A stretch of DNA of 64,000 nucleotides from Prinia subflava (Eukaryota > Chordata > Aves > Passeriformes > Cisticolidae). The DNA lies in NCBI RefSeq assembly GCF_021018805.1, contig NC_086247.1:137123602-137187601 (forward strand), read 5' to 3'. Shown here piece by piece: positions 12,307-25,700 of the stretch. Numbering within the stretch: position 1 is the first letter of the stretch; each line of letters starts with the position of its first letter. A program made the translations under genes and the position numbers. Below the pieces are notes generated by a model. That model had not been told where the DNA came from. It did no database searches and was given only the letters and a program-made list of their open reading frames with translations.

Positions 12307-15300
12307 GCAGGCATGCAGTGAAGTCACATGGTTGTAGATTTTTTGGATAGTGATAAAATATGGTATGTTGCTGGAACATATTGTGGAAGGCTGAAGATAG
12401 GTCAGTGAAGGAAAAGGTACTGATTTTACTCGTTTATTCTTTCACATCTTGGACTCCCATGGTCGTCCTTGTGGCTTTACTTTTGATACCATGATAAAAC
12501 TCCATCTTCCCCTTCCATGGATTTGAAGGTGCAGTAGGTATTGTAGGAGGGCACTGCTATTTTTGCTACTCTCAAAGCTTTTTTTAAGTTCAAAGGGCAC
12601 ATTTGTCAGAGTCTGGGTTCACTGAATTGCCAAGTGTATGTGTGAAGGGCTTGAGAGTAGGAGAGGAAAGGACGGCAGCCAGTGACCTGAGCCAACTGCC
12701 ACGTTGGGGTTTTGTTGACCTTTTTATTTTAAATTAATACCTTGCACTGCCAGCTTGCAGGCATTTATGTGGTGCAGTCTTGCCAGCCCTTCATTCAGAG
12801 AAATTAATCTTGTAGTGAGGGGAGCAGAGCAAGATCTTGTGGTCTTTCCTCTTTACTCATAATTCCACTGAAGTAACTTGCATGAATAAACTTACATATA
12901 TAGGAATTTGTAGATAAAACTCTACATTAATATATTCTTTTCAAAGAAGTAATGTAAAACCAGACTACAGTCCCGCAAAACAGTGCACGATTTTTAGCCA
13001 GGGGATTTAAAATTTTTTTGATACATCTTGAGCAGCAACATGTGCACAAGTTAAAAATGAGTTACATTTGAAAAGTAAAAGTGTGGGGAACTCTTTTCTG
13101 ATCATAAAAATCTTTGAAACACAAAAATTATCAGAGGGTAAAATGTGGGTGCGTTCAAATGGAGGAAAATAGTTCTGGGACATATCCATAGTATGTTCCT
13201 TACTAAAGCCTGGAACCATGCTCTAATAATCCATCCTCATTGCTCTGCTCGCTAAAGCTGAACTGTTTGGTGCTTGGAAAGCACCAGAGCCGGAGACCAC
13301 AGCAAGACCACTTCCATGCCAAAGGATTACAGAAGAACACCTGATTGAAAAAAATTAATCTGTGAAAGCTTTCATTTGGCCGTTTCTGCTGAATTAGTGT
13401 TAGAAAACAGGAAGAAAGTATTTTATATAACTCTTTTATGTTTAGTCTTTTATATATCTTTTATATAATTCTTGTTTGGTATCAGTGCAAATAAGCTAGA
13501 AAGGACTGGAATAATTTTCTTAGCCAAACGTTTTGATGACCACATTGATCACTTGGCAAGTGAACAGAGTCAATAGCAAGATGCTTAGAATATGTTTGAA
13601 TTTTACTCTAGTGACTTAAATTGATGAAAAAATTGACACATGAAAAAAAGACACTCTCATGTATTAGTTCAAAGTATGTGATAGAACATTTACAGGAAAT
13701 ATATTGAAAGACAGAATATTACATTTTATTAAATTGTAAAAATAAAGAGGCAAGAGGTTTTGATAGTATAGATGAGCCAGGACTGAACTGTGCCAGAAAG
13801 GAAAACATTAAAAATTTTAGTTACCACATACATATTCTCAGTAGGGCATAGCCCTTGCATCAGTGATTTACCTTCTCTCCTTATTTAGCACCTGAGAGTG
13901 TGCATGTTAGTGGAAGATAAATATCAGTCATTCTTTTTCACTTTTCCAGGTGTCTTTCAGTGAAAGTTGGGGGCATGTTCCTTTCTTTTCCAGCAATTGC
14001 CTTTTGTCTTTGTTTATTCAAGCTTTCATACATAAGACCCTAGGAACAGCACCAATAGTCAAGTGAAAGGCCTGTAGGTTGTCTTTAATCTTACTGAATC
14101 TAGCAACTAGATTCAGCTGTTGCCTGCTTTGTGGTTGTTGTGATCTGCATCAACAAGAATTTGAAGCAAAATGAAAGCAGAAGCATTGTTCATGCTTAAG
14201 GAAGACTTGAGTTAGACAAGCTGATACTACCGTGCTGTTTCTGATACAAAACTGGGTGCAGTTGTAAACCAATGCTGCCAGGGGGAAACTGGCAATATTA
14301 TAACTCCCCATGCCTTGGGATATGAGGTTGAGATAAGATGTTGACCATTATAATATGTACAGGTGAGTGATAAAACATGATATCCTACCCCTCATCTTCT
14401 GTGTCACTTGACAGACTACTCTGTATCAACACAGAGGAAAAGGAAAAAGAGTCTCCATCTCAAAGCTTGTTCCCTGTGAATAATACAGGAGCTGAATTAT
14501 GGTTTGTTTCCTCCTTTGGTTTTTCTTCTCAGTCTCTCTTCTTTTATGTATGAATGCATTAGGTGTTTCCTAACTCCTAACCATCTACTCAGATTTTAAG
14601 TGTTGCACCATGAAGGGTGACTAATGGTCAATGATTAGGAAAGATAAGAAATTCAATGCATTAGAATGGAGAAAGAGAAGAGTTGATGTTTTTGGAAGAG
14701 ATCCTTAAAAAAGGAGACTCCATCACAGATGAGGCTGCCCATAGTCTCTACAATCTGAGAACTGAGAGGATGCAGGCAATGGTATCTTTATGGTTTTTAA
14801 TATTAACTGCTAGAACTTAAGCAGTTTGCAAGCAAAAGTATATGACAACTAGTAAAATCTTTGCACTGGAAAAATTTTACAAAATTATAATATTGATAAT
14901 GCAAAGATTTTATTACTGTGTAGCACTTCTAAACTCTGAGATTAGAGATCTGTGGAATTTTAATCAGTGCTTTTAACCCAAGACCACATATCATCTGATG
15001 TAAAATAGGAAATTAGCTTTTTGCTTGTAGAGAGGAACTGGAAAAAGTAATATAAACACTTATGAGAGTAGAGTCAAGTTTACAATATAACATATAAGTT
15101 GCAATATGAAATTATCAAAACACACCAGCAAATACCCGTGTACAAGCTATTCTGTATTTCTGCTAGTATTGATAATAGTAGAGTCGTCTGACAAAAATAT
15201 GAAAATTTTAGTTTGCCAGGGTTTAAAAAACAGAGTTAGAGATCAGCAGGTCAAAAATTTGCCATGTAATAGCCAGATGGATTTCTGAAAATGAGACATT

Positions 15301-18300
15301 CAAACAACTTGTGCCTGGGTCTAAATGTACATCACATTCGTTAGGGGGAGATGAAATTTCTGTTCTCATAAGTGACAACAGTACTGCAGATGCAACAAAA
15401 GACGTTCATTAGAGCAAGCAGTTATCTTCATAAAAAGCAGCTTTTTCCTATGTGATACAAACTTTCTCATTTCTTGGATATAACTCTGCTTATTAGAATC
15501 ACATACAAAAAGCGCTGATTTCAGCAAACAGTGTTTTATACAGACTGTTTAATTTCTAGATTTTCTGCCTTTGTGGAACTGAGCACAAATCTGCAAATAT
15601 ATGCAGGTTTTGAGGAAGCTATTAGGAAATCATGTTCTTCATAACCAATATACAATATCCATGTGCTGATCTCTCTGAAATCTGAATCCAGAGTAAATTT
15701 CTTGTAGTGGCGTGCAGTAACTTCTGCACATTTTTGATGGGGGAAAAAAAAAGGCAGCAAAGAGCGATATGTCAATTTGATCAAAGCTCTTATCAGATGG
15801 ATGGCAGGATTTCCAAGGTAAAAAAATTTAAAGATGTTCCAAGGTAATAGATATGGATAAAATACCTACAGAAAATAAAATGATGAGGTGAATCTTTCAT
15901 TGCACAAAAGGTTGTAAGTGGAAGAAAACAGCATTTTATACAGTTCTCTTACATATAATTCCATCGTAATCTATCAAAATTAAATTATTTCAGTCATTTA
16001 CAATTTTCACTACTATTTGTGGTTAATATTTCAAACAAACCAGGATGCCAGAGCCATATTGCATATGGTTTAATCAGTAAAAGCAATGTAAAGAGAAAAG
16101 AATGATAGTGAGAAAATAGAATAGAGAATTTTCCCCCGAGACTTAAAACACAGCAAAAAGTCGAATATAGAAACTGGAAAATTAATCCAAAATTGAGCAA
16201 CCAAACAGTATAGAAATGAAAACAAAACACAAGTGACATCTTGTACCTTAATACAGTCAGGACTCCTATTGTCACAATTACATGTTATAGAAGATATTTA
16301 TAAAACCGCAGATTGTACATTCAGTGCTTGTATTTGCTTGCATACAGTTACTTCTCACTACTCCTTGCAAGCTTTCTTCTCCTTTCCTAAAACACCACTT
16401 ACATAATTGTAGAAGATAAATCTTTTATTCTTTCCTTTTGCTTCCTCTGTATTGATGTGTGGTTTCTCATCTCATATTTAAATTATGAACCCTTTGGTAC
16501 AGGGATGCTTGGCATTGCTGTGCCGTGCACAGCAGGGTCCTGATCAATGAGTAAGAATCACATTACAAATGACTCTTACTAATAATAACAACAGTGAAAC
16601 TGTTTAAAAATATTTTATTAAAAGTGTGAGCAAGGACACAGTTAATGATGAATTTCTCATATCTTCAGAGGACTGGTAGCATGCAACTGTTTCTATACTT
16701 CTAGAGACTATAGGTGCTCTATGAGAATTATCTGAGACTATTTCAGTTATACTTGAAAAGATTAAGCTATAAAAATACTAATATAAAAAAAAGGCCTGAT
16801 ACTGGTTCCATGTGAAACTGCTCTACTAATTTCTGTGGAGCTGCATCCAGCTTGTTTGAGAAGACATGCATTAGATGATAAACAAAGCAGTTGGAGATAG
16901 TAGAAGAAAATTCATTGTGCTCAGTAAAAAGCATTAGTCTGCAGGATTTAAGGTAACTGAGGGAACAGTGAAAAGCTGGCAATGTGAAGGACAGCAGCAA
17001 GAAGAGGTCCCATTTCTCCTCAAATGAATATTCCTGTCCTCTTCTGAATAGACACGGTTGAATCTGTGCCTTTTCAGGGGCCTGGCCTGAGCTCATAAGG
17101 CACAGACTGTGCCAGTGAAAGCATTCAAGCGTTCCTTGTAAGCCGGAGCAGCTCTGTTGGCATGGGTTGAAACCAGGGCAGCTTCAGATCCCTGAGCTGC
17201 CTCACGGGGGGCATGGCTTTACACAGAAGGGACTTTGGACTCTCTCCAGCCAACCCGGGATTTAAAACTGCTTTTCCATGGTCTGAGTAGGGTTACTCAG
17301 TCCCTTGGTTTGATCAGCCAACCTGGATCCTGCACATTGCCAGCTGAAGAGGGCTCACAAGGGAGATGTTACATTGTTTGGCATCGACATGAGTTGGAAG
17401 GGTTCGGATACACACCAGATTAGACAAGCTTTTTGTGACTTACAGCAGCAAATAGTCTTGAAGCTAGTCCTTTAGATGCCTTAGACCCCTTGGCAAGTAA
17501 TGATTACTGGGTTCCTTGTCTCGATTTCTCTTATATATTGTAGGCAGTAGAGGGTCCTTGCTTTGTATGTCCCGTGTGAGATTTACTCAAGGCTGGTGAG
17601 AAAGGCAGTGAGCCAAAAAGCAGGTGAAAGTAACTAACTAACTTCTAACTCAGCATATTCTGTGGTTCTGTGATTCTGTGACATTTAGGAAGAAAGGTAA
17701 AGGAAGTTATGTTGGCATAAGGAAGTCCTTTTCACTTTTCCTTCAAGCTTTTTATCTTGTTCAGACTTTTTTCTTCCTTTTAAATTTTGGAATTTTCTAT
17801 AGAAAAGAATTTGTTCTGAATAACCACAGTTTTTGAAGCATGGACCTATGATTTAACCTTCAGATCTCTTCTTCTATGTCAATCCAAGTATAAGAGTCAA
17901 AAACCCTGTATTTATTCTAGCAGTATCTTCTTGAATGTATAAATCCTGCTTAATTTGTTAACAACCTAATCCCCAGCACATACTGGCATGCCATATACAG
18001 AGCAAGTTCTTAATGTTCAAGTCTTTCTTTTAAATTCTTAATCTGGCATCACCAGAATGCTGAACCTTTGAAATGTGGGGGTTTTAAAAAATCTGACAGA
18101 GTTTGCTGGCCCATGGAGTCAGCTTATCCTTTTTTCTGTCTTTTTTGATGGCATTGCCTTGAAATCTGTAGAGAACTGATCTATAAAAGTCTGTGTAGTG
18201 GGTTATTTAGTCAGCTATTTATATCTATATTTATTAAACTCGTATCGGCTTTCTAAGCCTTGAGGCATTTTTACATCCTTGAAATAATCAAAATAAGTTA

Positions 18301-21300
18301 CTGCCATAGTAGCAGGCACTCTCTGTTCAAGTAATCACCAATTGTTGCTACAAGAAGGCAAAATGCTGTCATAACAAGTATTTTAAAACCCTAAGGAACA
18401 TGTTTATTAACCATTAATTCAACCTAAGAGTCTGTTAGAATATCATATGCTCAGTTGTTTGAAGACCCAGGAATTTTGAAAGAGTACTGAATCAGAAACA
18501 TACTCTAAATGCTTACTGTGTAAGTCTTAAGCAAGATTAATAAATTAATTATTGCCAACAATAAGGTATCTGCCAATTTCAGATGTCACCAAGAATACAT
18601 TTTTAAAAAATTTCTCTTTTAGCTGCTCTTCATGTAACTTTTCTGGAACCAAAACAAATTCCAATTTACTAGATTTGCAGGACAAGAAACTTGATCTGTT
18701 TTGATCCTGAGCTGAGATGTCTTTATATGAGCTGTAATTACTGCTGTTGGTTGTGAGATTAACAAATAATAAGGAGTACTTCTTTTCTGGGGCAGGATAT
18801 CTTGTCTGTTTAGGGTAAGGGACATCAGTGCTTACTACATCTGAAAAGGAAACTTCTAGTATATTATATTTTTCACAAGTGTCTATGAACTGGGTTAACC
18901 TGATAACACCAAAAGTCTTCCATATCAAATGATGCAGTTGTGCAAGGCACTCATTTCTGATTTGACTCTCCAGTGTTTATAGCAGACATCAGATGTGATC
19001 AAGAACTTGTAGACGTGAAATTGATAGATAACTAATTATATTTGATACCATAATTAGAATGTGTTACTGTTAATAGTTATAATAATAATACTGGATCAGA
19101 TTAAACAAAGACATTGACAGAATGAATTCTTGAGAAGACAGTAAAGGGGAGAAGAATTCTCTGTTACTCTCAATGAATGCAAGAAAAAGTTTGGAACCTT
19201 GATCTAGCTTCAAGTAATGTTTAGTCTTAAATCATTAAGAAATAGGTTAGATAACAGGAAAAAGTTGAAAGCATTCAGAGAGAAAGAGAGAAAATTGGAT
19301 AGAGCACAGAGAAGTTCCTGTTGCTAAACACTGAGTGCTCTATTGGTCTAGAGAGCACAGTAGACATTATTGAGATTTTGAGTTGCGTTATCTAAGCAAG
19401 TTCAAAGAAATGGGTTTTTTTACCCTCCATGTGTATCTTTCCTAAAGTAGATGAAATTTTGTGGCATGATACACTGAATCTGCTAGCTTTATTTCCTCAG
19501 ACTGTTTAAAGTAGTGCATTTTTCTCAGACGTGTCACAAGCAATCCCATCAAAATCTGCCTGAATGGATTTGTTTTAAATCATAAATACTTGTGTTATAT
19601 ATAGTAAATGTTCAAGAACCTTGAAGAAAAAGAAGGTCATGGCCTTCTGAGTACTCACAGCTCCTCAACTAAATATGAGTCTTGAAATGTTTGTTTTGGG
19701 CAGTCTCACATACGAGGTCTCACTACTTGGTTGGTTTATATCATTGCTATCTCTCTGTCTGTCTTAGCAGCCTGACATCTCTTCTAAAAAATTGTGGTGT
19801 TTCTTCCTGGCCCTCTGCCAGTTATTTTGGTTTCTCTTTGCCATCTCATTCTTAGTTCTGGCGACAACTGTTGTTTTTGCTCTTAAATATTTTGCCCTTC
19901 TGCTTTATGCTGTTTTTATTGTACAGTTAATAAAAGCATCTTGGGAGAGTGCAGAAGGAAGTTCATATAAATAAGTAATTGCAGTTAAATGCAGAGGACT
20001 GCCTAGCAACAAAATGGAGTGGAATATGTCTCTCCTGCTAGAAGGTGGGCCTTTTCTTTGATAAATCAGTGAAATGTTTGGAGGACTCCCCCTGTGCTCA
20101 GGAAGGAGTAGAACATTTGAAGAAAGCCTCCTTCTGCTGTTTTGTTATCTGTTAATGAATGCATTTTGTGGACCATGCAAGTGAGCTGTGCCAGGAATGC
20201 AAATAAGAAATCTTCTCTGGGAAGGCTGTTATTTCTAATGTCTTATTTTTGCAGCTGCAGCAACAGGGGGGAAACCAGCAGGTACTGGTTATAGGTATTT
20301 TGGTTGGTGTTTCTCAAAGGAGGAGAAAAAAAGATGATTGAATAGTTTAGCCATTAGTGGGGACCATGTTTCCTCATACACCTTCAATTTTTATCATGGC
20401 AAGTCTTTTAAGCACTCAGCTGACCATTGGGTGAGCATTTCAATCATAGACTGCAGTGCTCAATTTTGGTGCCTTTGGTCAGGTGAGGTTCTCTTTACAT
20501 GAGAGGGCTGTGTGCTCAGCCAGGGACACAGACACCAGCACGCCTGCTTTGCTTGCTTAGGCAGCTGGATGTCCTGGGGAGAGAAGGCCTTGTGCATATC
20601 ATCTGCATAGTGTTTCTGCATGGGAGAACACCTTCCTTCACCAGAGCTGCAGGCTTGAACTCTTCCTTCAAGTATTCTATGCGATCTTCACTCTTCCTAA
20701 GTATAGGGGGTAAAAAACCCAGCCTGTAGACAGCATTTTATTTAGTATCCCTCTTGTTGATGTTTTTTTCTGGACCTGACACTTGGGTCTTGTTCCCCTC
20801 TCTGGCCCAGAAAATACAAACTTGTACCACCTTGAGGAAAGTTTTACTGATTTGTCTCTAGGATGCCATAGCATGGGAGGTGTTCAGCCTGTTGTGCTGA
20901 TACTGTTCCATTTCACATTGCTCCTTTGAGCAGTAGTATGTGGGTACAAGCACAAGCATTAATCCAACTACAGAGCAGCAGGAAAGGTGTAGTACCCGTT
21001 GGTTAGATTACATATTGGTTAAAATGGAATGATCTGGCTTTATAACTGCTTCAGGGAATTATTAAGTTATTTTTAGGTATGAGCAGAAAGTAGCATATGG
21101 GCCTCAACTCTTGTCACTGAAAAAACGTGGCTTGAATTTGGTCGTTTTCCAGGTTAAATCATTCACTGTCAAGAGCTTTCCTCAGAAACATTCAAATTGT
21201 TGCACTGCAGACTGGTGTGTTGTTTTGTCTAATCCCACTAAATTTTCAAAATAATAAAAAATTGCTCCTCTGAGGTTTATTCCTTATTCACAATAAATTT

Positions 21301-22694
21301 CTTTATAGTTAATGTACATGTTTGAAATAACTGGCAGTTGCAATCTCATTAAAAAAAACCCTAAGTTGCATAGGGGGCATAGTACAGCAAAACAAACTGC
21401 AAGTCCTAGGGTTGTTCTGAGTGTCTGAGTTCTTTAGGACCTGAAAAGACTTCATATCATGTGATGAAAATGGTTCAAGTCTTTAATGATAACTGAAAAA
21501 GTCATTAAATATCAAAGATATGCTTGTCTAATGCAACCTTACATCTCAAATGTTTTTGTGGTGTCTCTCTCTTTTTGAAAAAGAAATTGCTTACATCAAA
21601 CAATTAAGAATTCATCAATAAGTGCATTTGGTAATGCAGTTTTCTGGAAAAGCTGAATGTATGTTAAGGCTAGAAAATGCAATATGAAAATGCAATATTT
21701 GGAAGATGAGATATGCCTGTTATTCCTTAGGGATTTTACTGTTGCTGATTGTTCAGGTCATGAGCAGCTGTACAGATGGTTGAGGTGTCATGCAAATTTG
21801 TGTCCAAGAGGAGGAGAATTTCCTACCCTTAGTTTCTCCCAGTCCTTAATTTCACATTGTGCAACCTGATTCCTCTCTTTCCTGCATCATTGTACTTCAG
21901 ACTTATAATCAACTGTACAGTGACCTGCACAGACTCTTTAAAAGTTTTTCAAGTCTACACTCAACTTCCTGAAAATCTGCTTCAAGATTCATCTCTCCTA
22001 CTTTCCACTTCCATACAGTCTTTCCAAGGGGGGATTTCTGCTCTGAGTTGTTCTGTTTAGTTGGTTGCCACCTACACGTGTTGAAGCTTTTGAAGACTGC
22101 TCTTTCAGAGTCAAGTAGGTTGTTCTCAAACTCTTAAAGAAACATTCTTCTGAGGTCTGTAATGAAAAGTTCTTCTCAGGCCCCTCTCAGTCCATCCAGC
22201 TCTGGTGCTAACACATTGCTTGAGATTGCTCCATGACAGCTTGTGTGCTTAATCTTGAGATCACTGCTTTCCATTTTAGGACTGTTTAATTTTTCTTCTC
22301 TAATGGAAATGTCAGCTGTCCATTAAGAACCTGGCCCTCAATGTGCTAATGTTTCTGTTACTTTGTATACCATTGTCTGTGTTTGTTCATTTTTCAAGAG
22401 TTGCCTTAAAATCCGTGAAACTTAACTTTTGTTCTAGGTTAATTTCATTCCAAATCAGTTCAATGTTCTAAAGTTCTTTGCATCCCTTGAGACTCAGCTT
22501 AAAATAGCAATAAATATTAAATTAGGCTAAATAGTTCTGAAGGTTTTTCCATCTCATTCTCTTCTCTAGTATATCAGAGTTGATGGATGGGCTTTACATG
22601 GTCTGACAGGTTACTAGCTGCTGCCTGCACTTGAGAAAGAGGGAGTACTGAAAACTCTGAGTAAAACTTTGGAGTGGCTATTTGCATGCAGGGA

Positions 22695-22723
22695 TTTTAT
22701 TATTATTATTATTATTATTATTT
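22695..22723. repeat. (ATT)n microsatellite
   Basis: About nine uninterrupted TTA/ATT units lie inside the GPR158 intron. It is likely length-polymorphic. No function is suggested by the context. Confidence 0.9.
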
Positions 22724-25700
22724 AAAGGAAATTTAACTCTGAATATCACATTTAACTATAGGCTGTGGAGGGAAGTAGGCACCTCTGTAGTACTTAGGTG
22801 CCTTTAGAAAGTGCTTTGCTCTCTGCTGCAGTGCTCCCCACTGAATACAGAGGGAGCTTGGGCTGACTGTCTTGGAATTTGATGATGAATTGTCTTCCCT
22901 GGCTCAGGTGTGTAGATGTCTGCTCCAGATTCCTAGTCCCAGTAGAAATAGCTGCATTATAATATCAAACCACCCCAGTTGAATGTGGTGGGGAGAGTGA
23001 ATGCAGAGAATAAGAGTTTCTCATGTGCTGTGTGAAGGAGTTTTATGGCTCATGGAGATGGCCTGTGAATCGTTCTGCAATAAAAAGTGTATTTCAAGGC
23101 TGCTTAGGATTGCAGGAGACTGCAAGATTTGTGTTGCTTTTCATAAGTTTCTGCTTTTCATAAAGCAGAAAACATTGGCACAGATACACTCAAATTATGC
23201 TGCTATTTTGGAATCAATGTGCTTTAGAATCAATGTGTGTGAAAAGTAACTAACTTTTGAAAGAGAATCATGATTTTACAGGCAAAATAGAAATCACAAC
23301 AAATGCACCAAATCTATTTCTGCATTTAAGTGTGTATATATATATTCAAATAGTTATACAAGCATGATTAATTATATGCTGTTCTTTAAAAATCACCTGG
23401 GTGGCATATGTGACTGAAAGAAAATGACAGAACAGCCTGATCATCTTGAATATAGAAATTTATTTTGCAAAATTTGTTTTAATTTCTCTGGTATAATAAT
23501 TTTCCAATATCTTCTCAACAGCATATAAATATTTTTCATGCATAGATTTCTACTAAACATTTTTTTCCTTTTGACTTGACCAAAAAAGTATGAGCACTCT
23601 GGCCCTCTTAGCCAAGCAAACTGTCCTAACAATTATTTTGGAAGGTAAAAATATTCATATTCATGTGATTTAAGAACTATAAGAAATTCTTCCTACTAGG
23701 AAGAAAAAAAGTGTTTCATTCCTATTTGCATAGTTTCTACTGTAGAGTGAATTTTGAGTTTACAGATGTGGCTAGCTTCTTCTGGACTTCATTAATTACT
23801 CATAATGAATTAATTATGTTAATAACATCATTTGCTTGATATGATTAGTGTAGATCGAAGATTAATGCAGATCATGCCAGCAGAGTATGTCACTCATTTT
23901 TGCAATTCATCCAATTACCGGTAGCTTCAGTTCACCTAAAGCAGATTTGTCAGGCAGACATCCAGTCTTCCTTAGGGAGCATGAGGAGATGGAGTGTTCC
24001 CAGCACCTCTTCTGGAGGCTGCTCACGCCGTGGGCTCTGGCTTGTGCCCACTGCTGCTGTTGCTACAGGTGCACAAGCTGAAAAGGAAAAGTCGATAGTT
24101 CCAGCAGAGATGTCTGCAGTAAACTAATCAGCACCGGCTGGATTGAGATGTCCGGCTGGTATTTTGTAGAGAGAGTTTTTCTAAATTGCTGCTTGTCAGA
24201 ATAAATACCAACAAAAATTGTCCTGAGGAGGACAGCAGACAGTTTTGTCCTGCTCTTTGCTGTGGTTTAGCAGGGTATTTCAAAGTCCTGGTCTGTCCCC
24301 ATTATCTTTTCCAAATAACCATCTTAATAGTTGATGTGAATAAAATTCCTACCTTGACTCATGAACCTGCCAACATGTAGTTCAGAGAGAGGATGTACAG
24401 CAAGAGGGAGGTTATTTCTGAAGAACCTGAACCATCAGATAGCTTTTTTCCTCACAGAGTTTGTGTTAAATATTTCTCTGGTTTTGTTAGGTTAAGACAA
24501 GGAGATAAGTATCTTTGGAGCTCTAAATACTGCATGTTTTCTTTTCCCCAGGCAGGAATCACTATTTGGAAACACTCAAATACCACCCCCCCACACACAC
24601 CTTTCACTGTATATTTGTAGGGATTTCAGCTATAGTGTAACAAGATCAAAAAGTCTCTATGAGTCTCTTTTATGACCTGTGTCTTGCTTTAAGTATACTT
24701 GACAAATTGCTCTGAATAATTTAATCCATTATGTCTTGATTTAGCTGCAGCTCTTGCAAGATTTATTTTAATATAGACTACTTTACATTATGTTTTTAGA
24801 AGATTCCTTTTTCCGAAAATCATAGATGTAGTCTTAAAATTAATTGTTGGATTGTCCTTGGTTTTAATAAAATAATGAAAATACATATCCTTATATCTAT
24901 TATTAAAATGTGTCAGTGGTTTGGCAAATGGCTGAAGAGATGTCAGGGTTTTTTCATTAGATATGGTTGAGTTTGTTACAATGTTTCTCTTTCTGCTTCT
25001 GTGATTATAAAAAAAGAGGATAGTAATGCACCCAATAAATAAGTTTAGGGGTTTTTTTCACATATGAAGTAGGTAAACTAGGACATTCAGTTGACTGTTG
25101 TGATTTACCCAAGTGGCATGTCACATGGCAGAAAATGTATCTGAACAGATGAAAGAAGCAATTGGATTATAAAAGTTAACTGGTGAAAGAAGCAAATATT
25201 TTAGAAGATATTTTGACTTTGCAGCTTCCTTTGATTTTCCACTTTTAAATTTTGCATCAGCATGAACAATTTTTGGTGTGCCTATACATTGTTGAGATAA
25301 AACGTCCTGATGAAATCATTTCTATTAATTTTGAATTATGTGTTTTGAATGTAATGCAAACTATGAAAATAGAAGCTTTGAATGATTAAGGAGCTCAGCT
25401 TCTCCTCTGTATTTCACTTGTGCTTCTTTTCTCAGCCTTAGTGTGCATGAAGCTGGAGCCTTGAATGCCCTGTCTGCTCATCTCTGCTTTTAGTGTTGCT
25501 GCTGGCAGATCACATCTAATAACCTTCACTCAAAACCTGACCATTTGCTTCATCAGGAAACCCACATTTTCATCTATCTTTCAGTATTTAAGTGGAAAGT
25601 AATTGAAGACCTTTTTGCATAAGTTTAAAAAATATCAAAAGAAAGGGTGCAGAGCATCAGTGCTATATACACTGCTTTTAACACTGTTTTTGAAGACAGG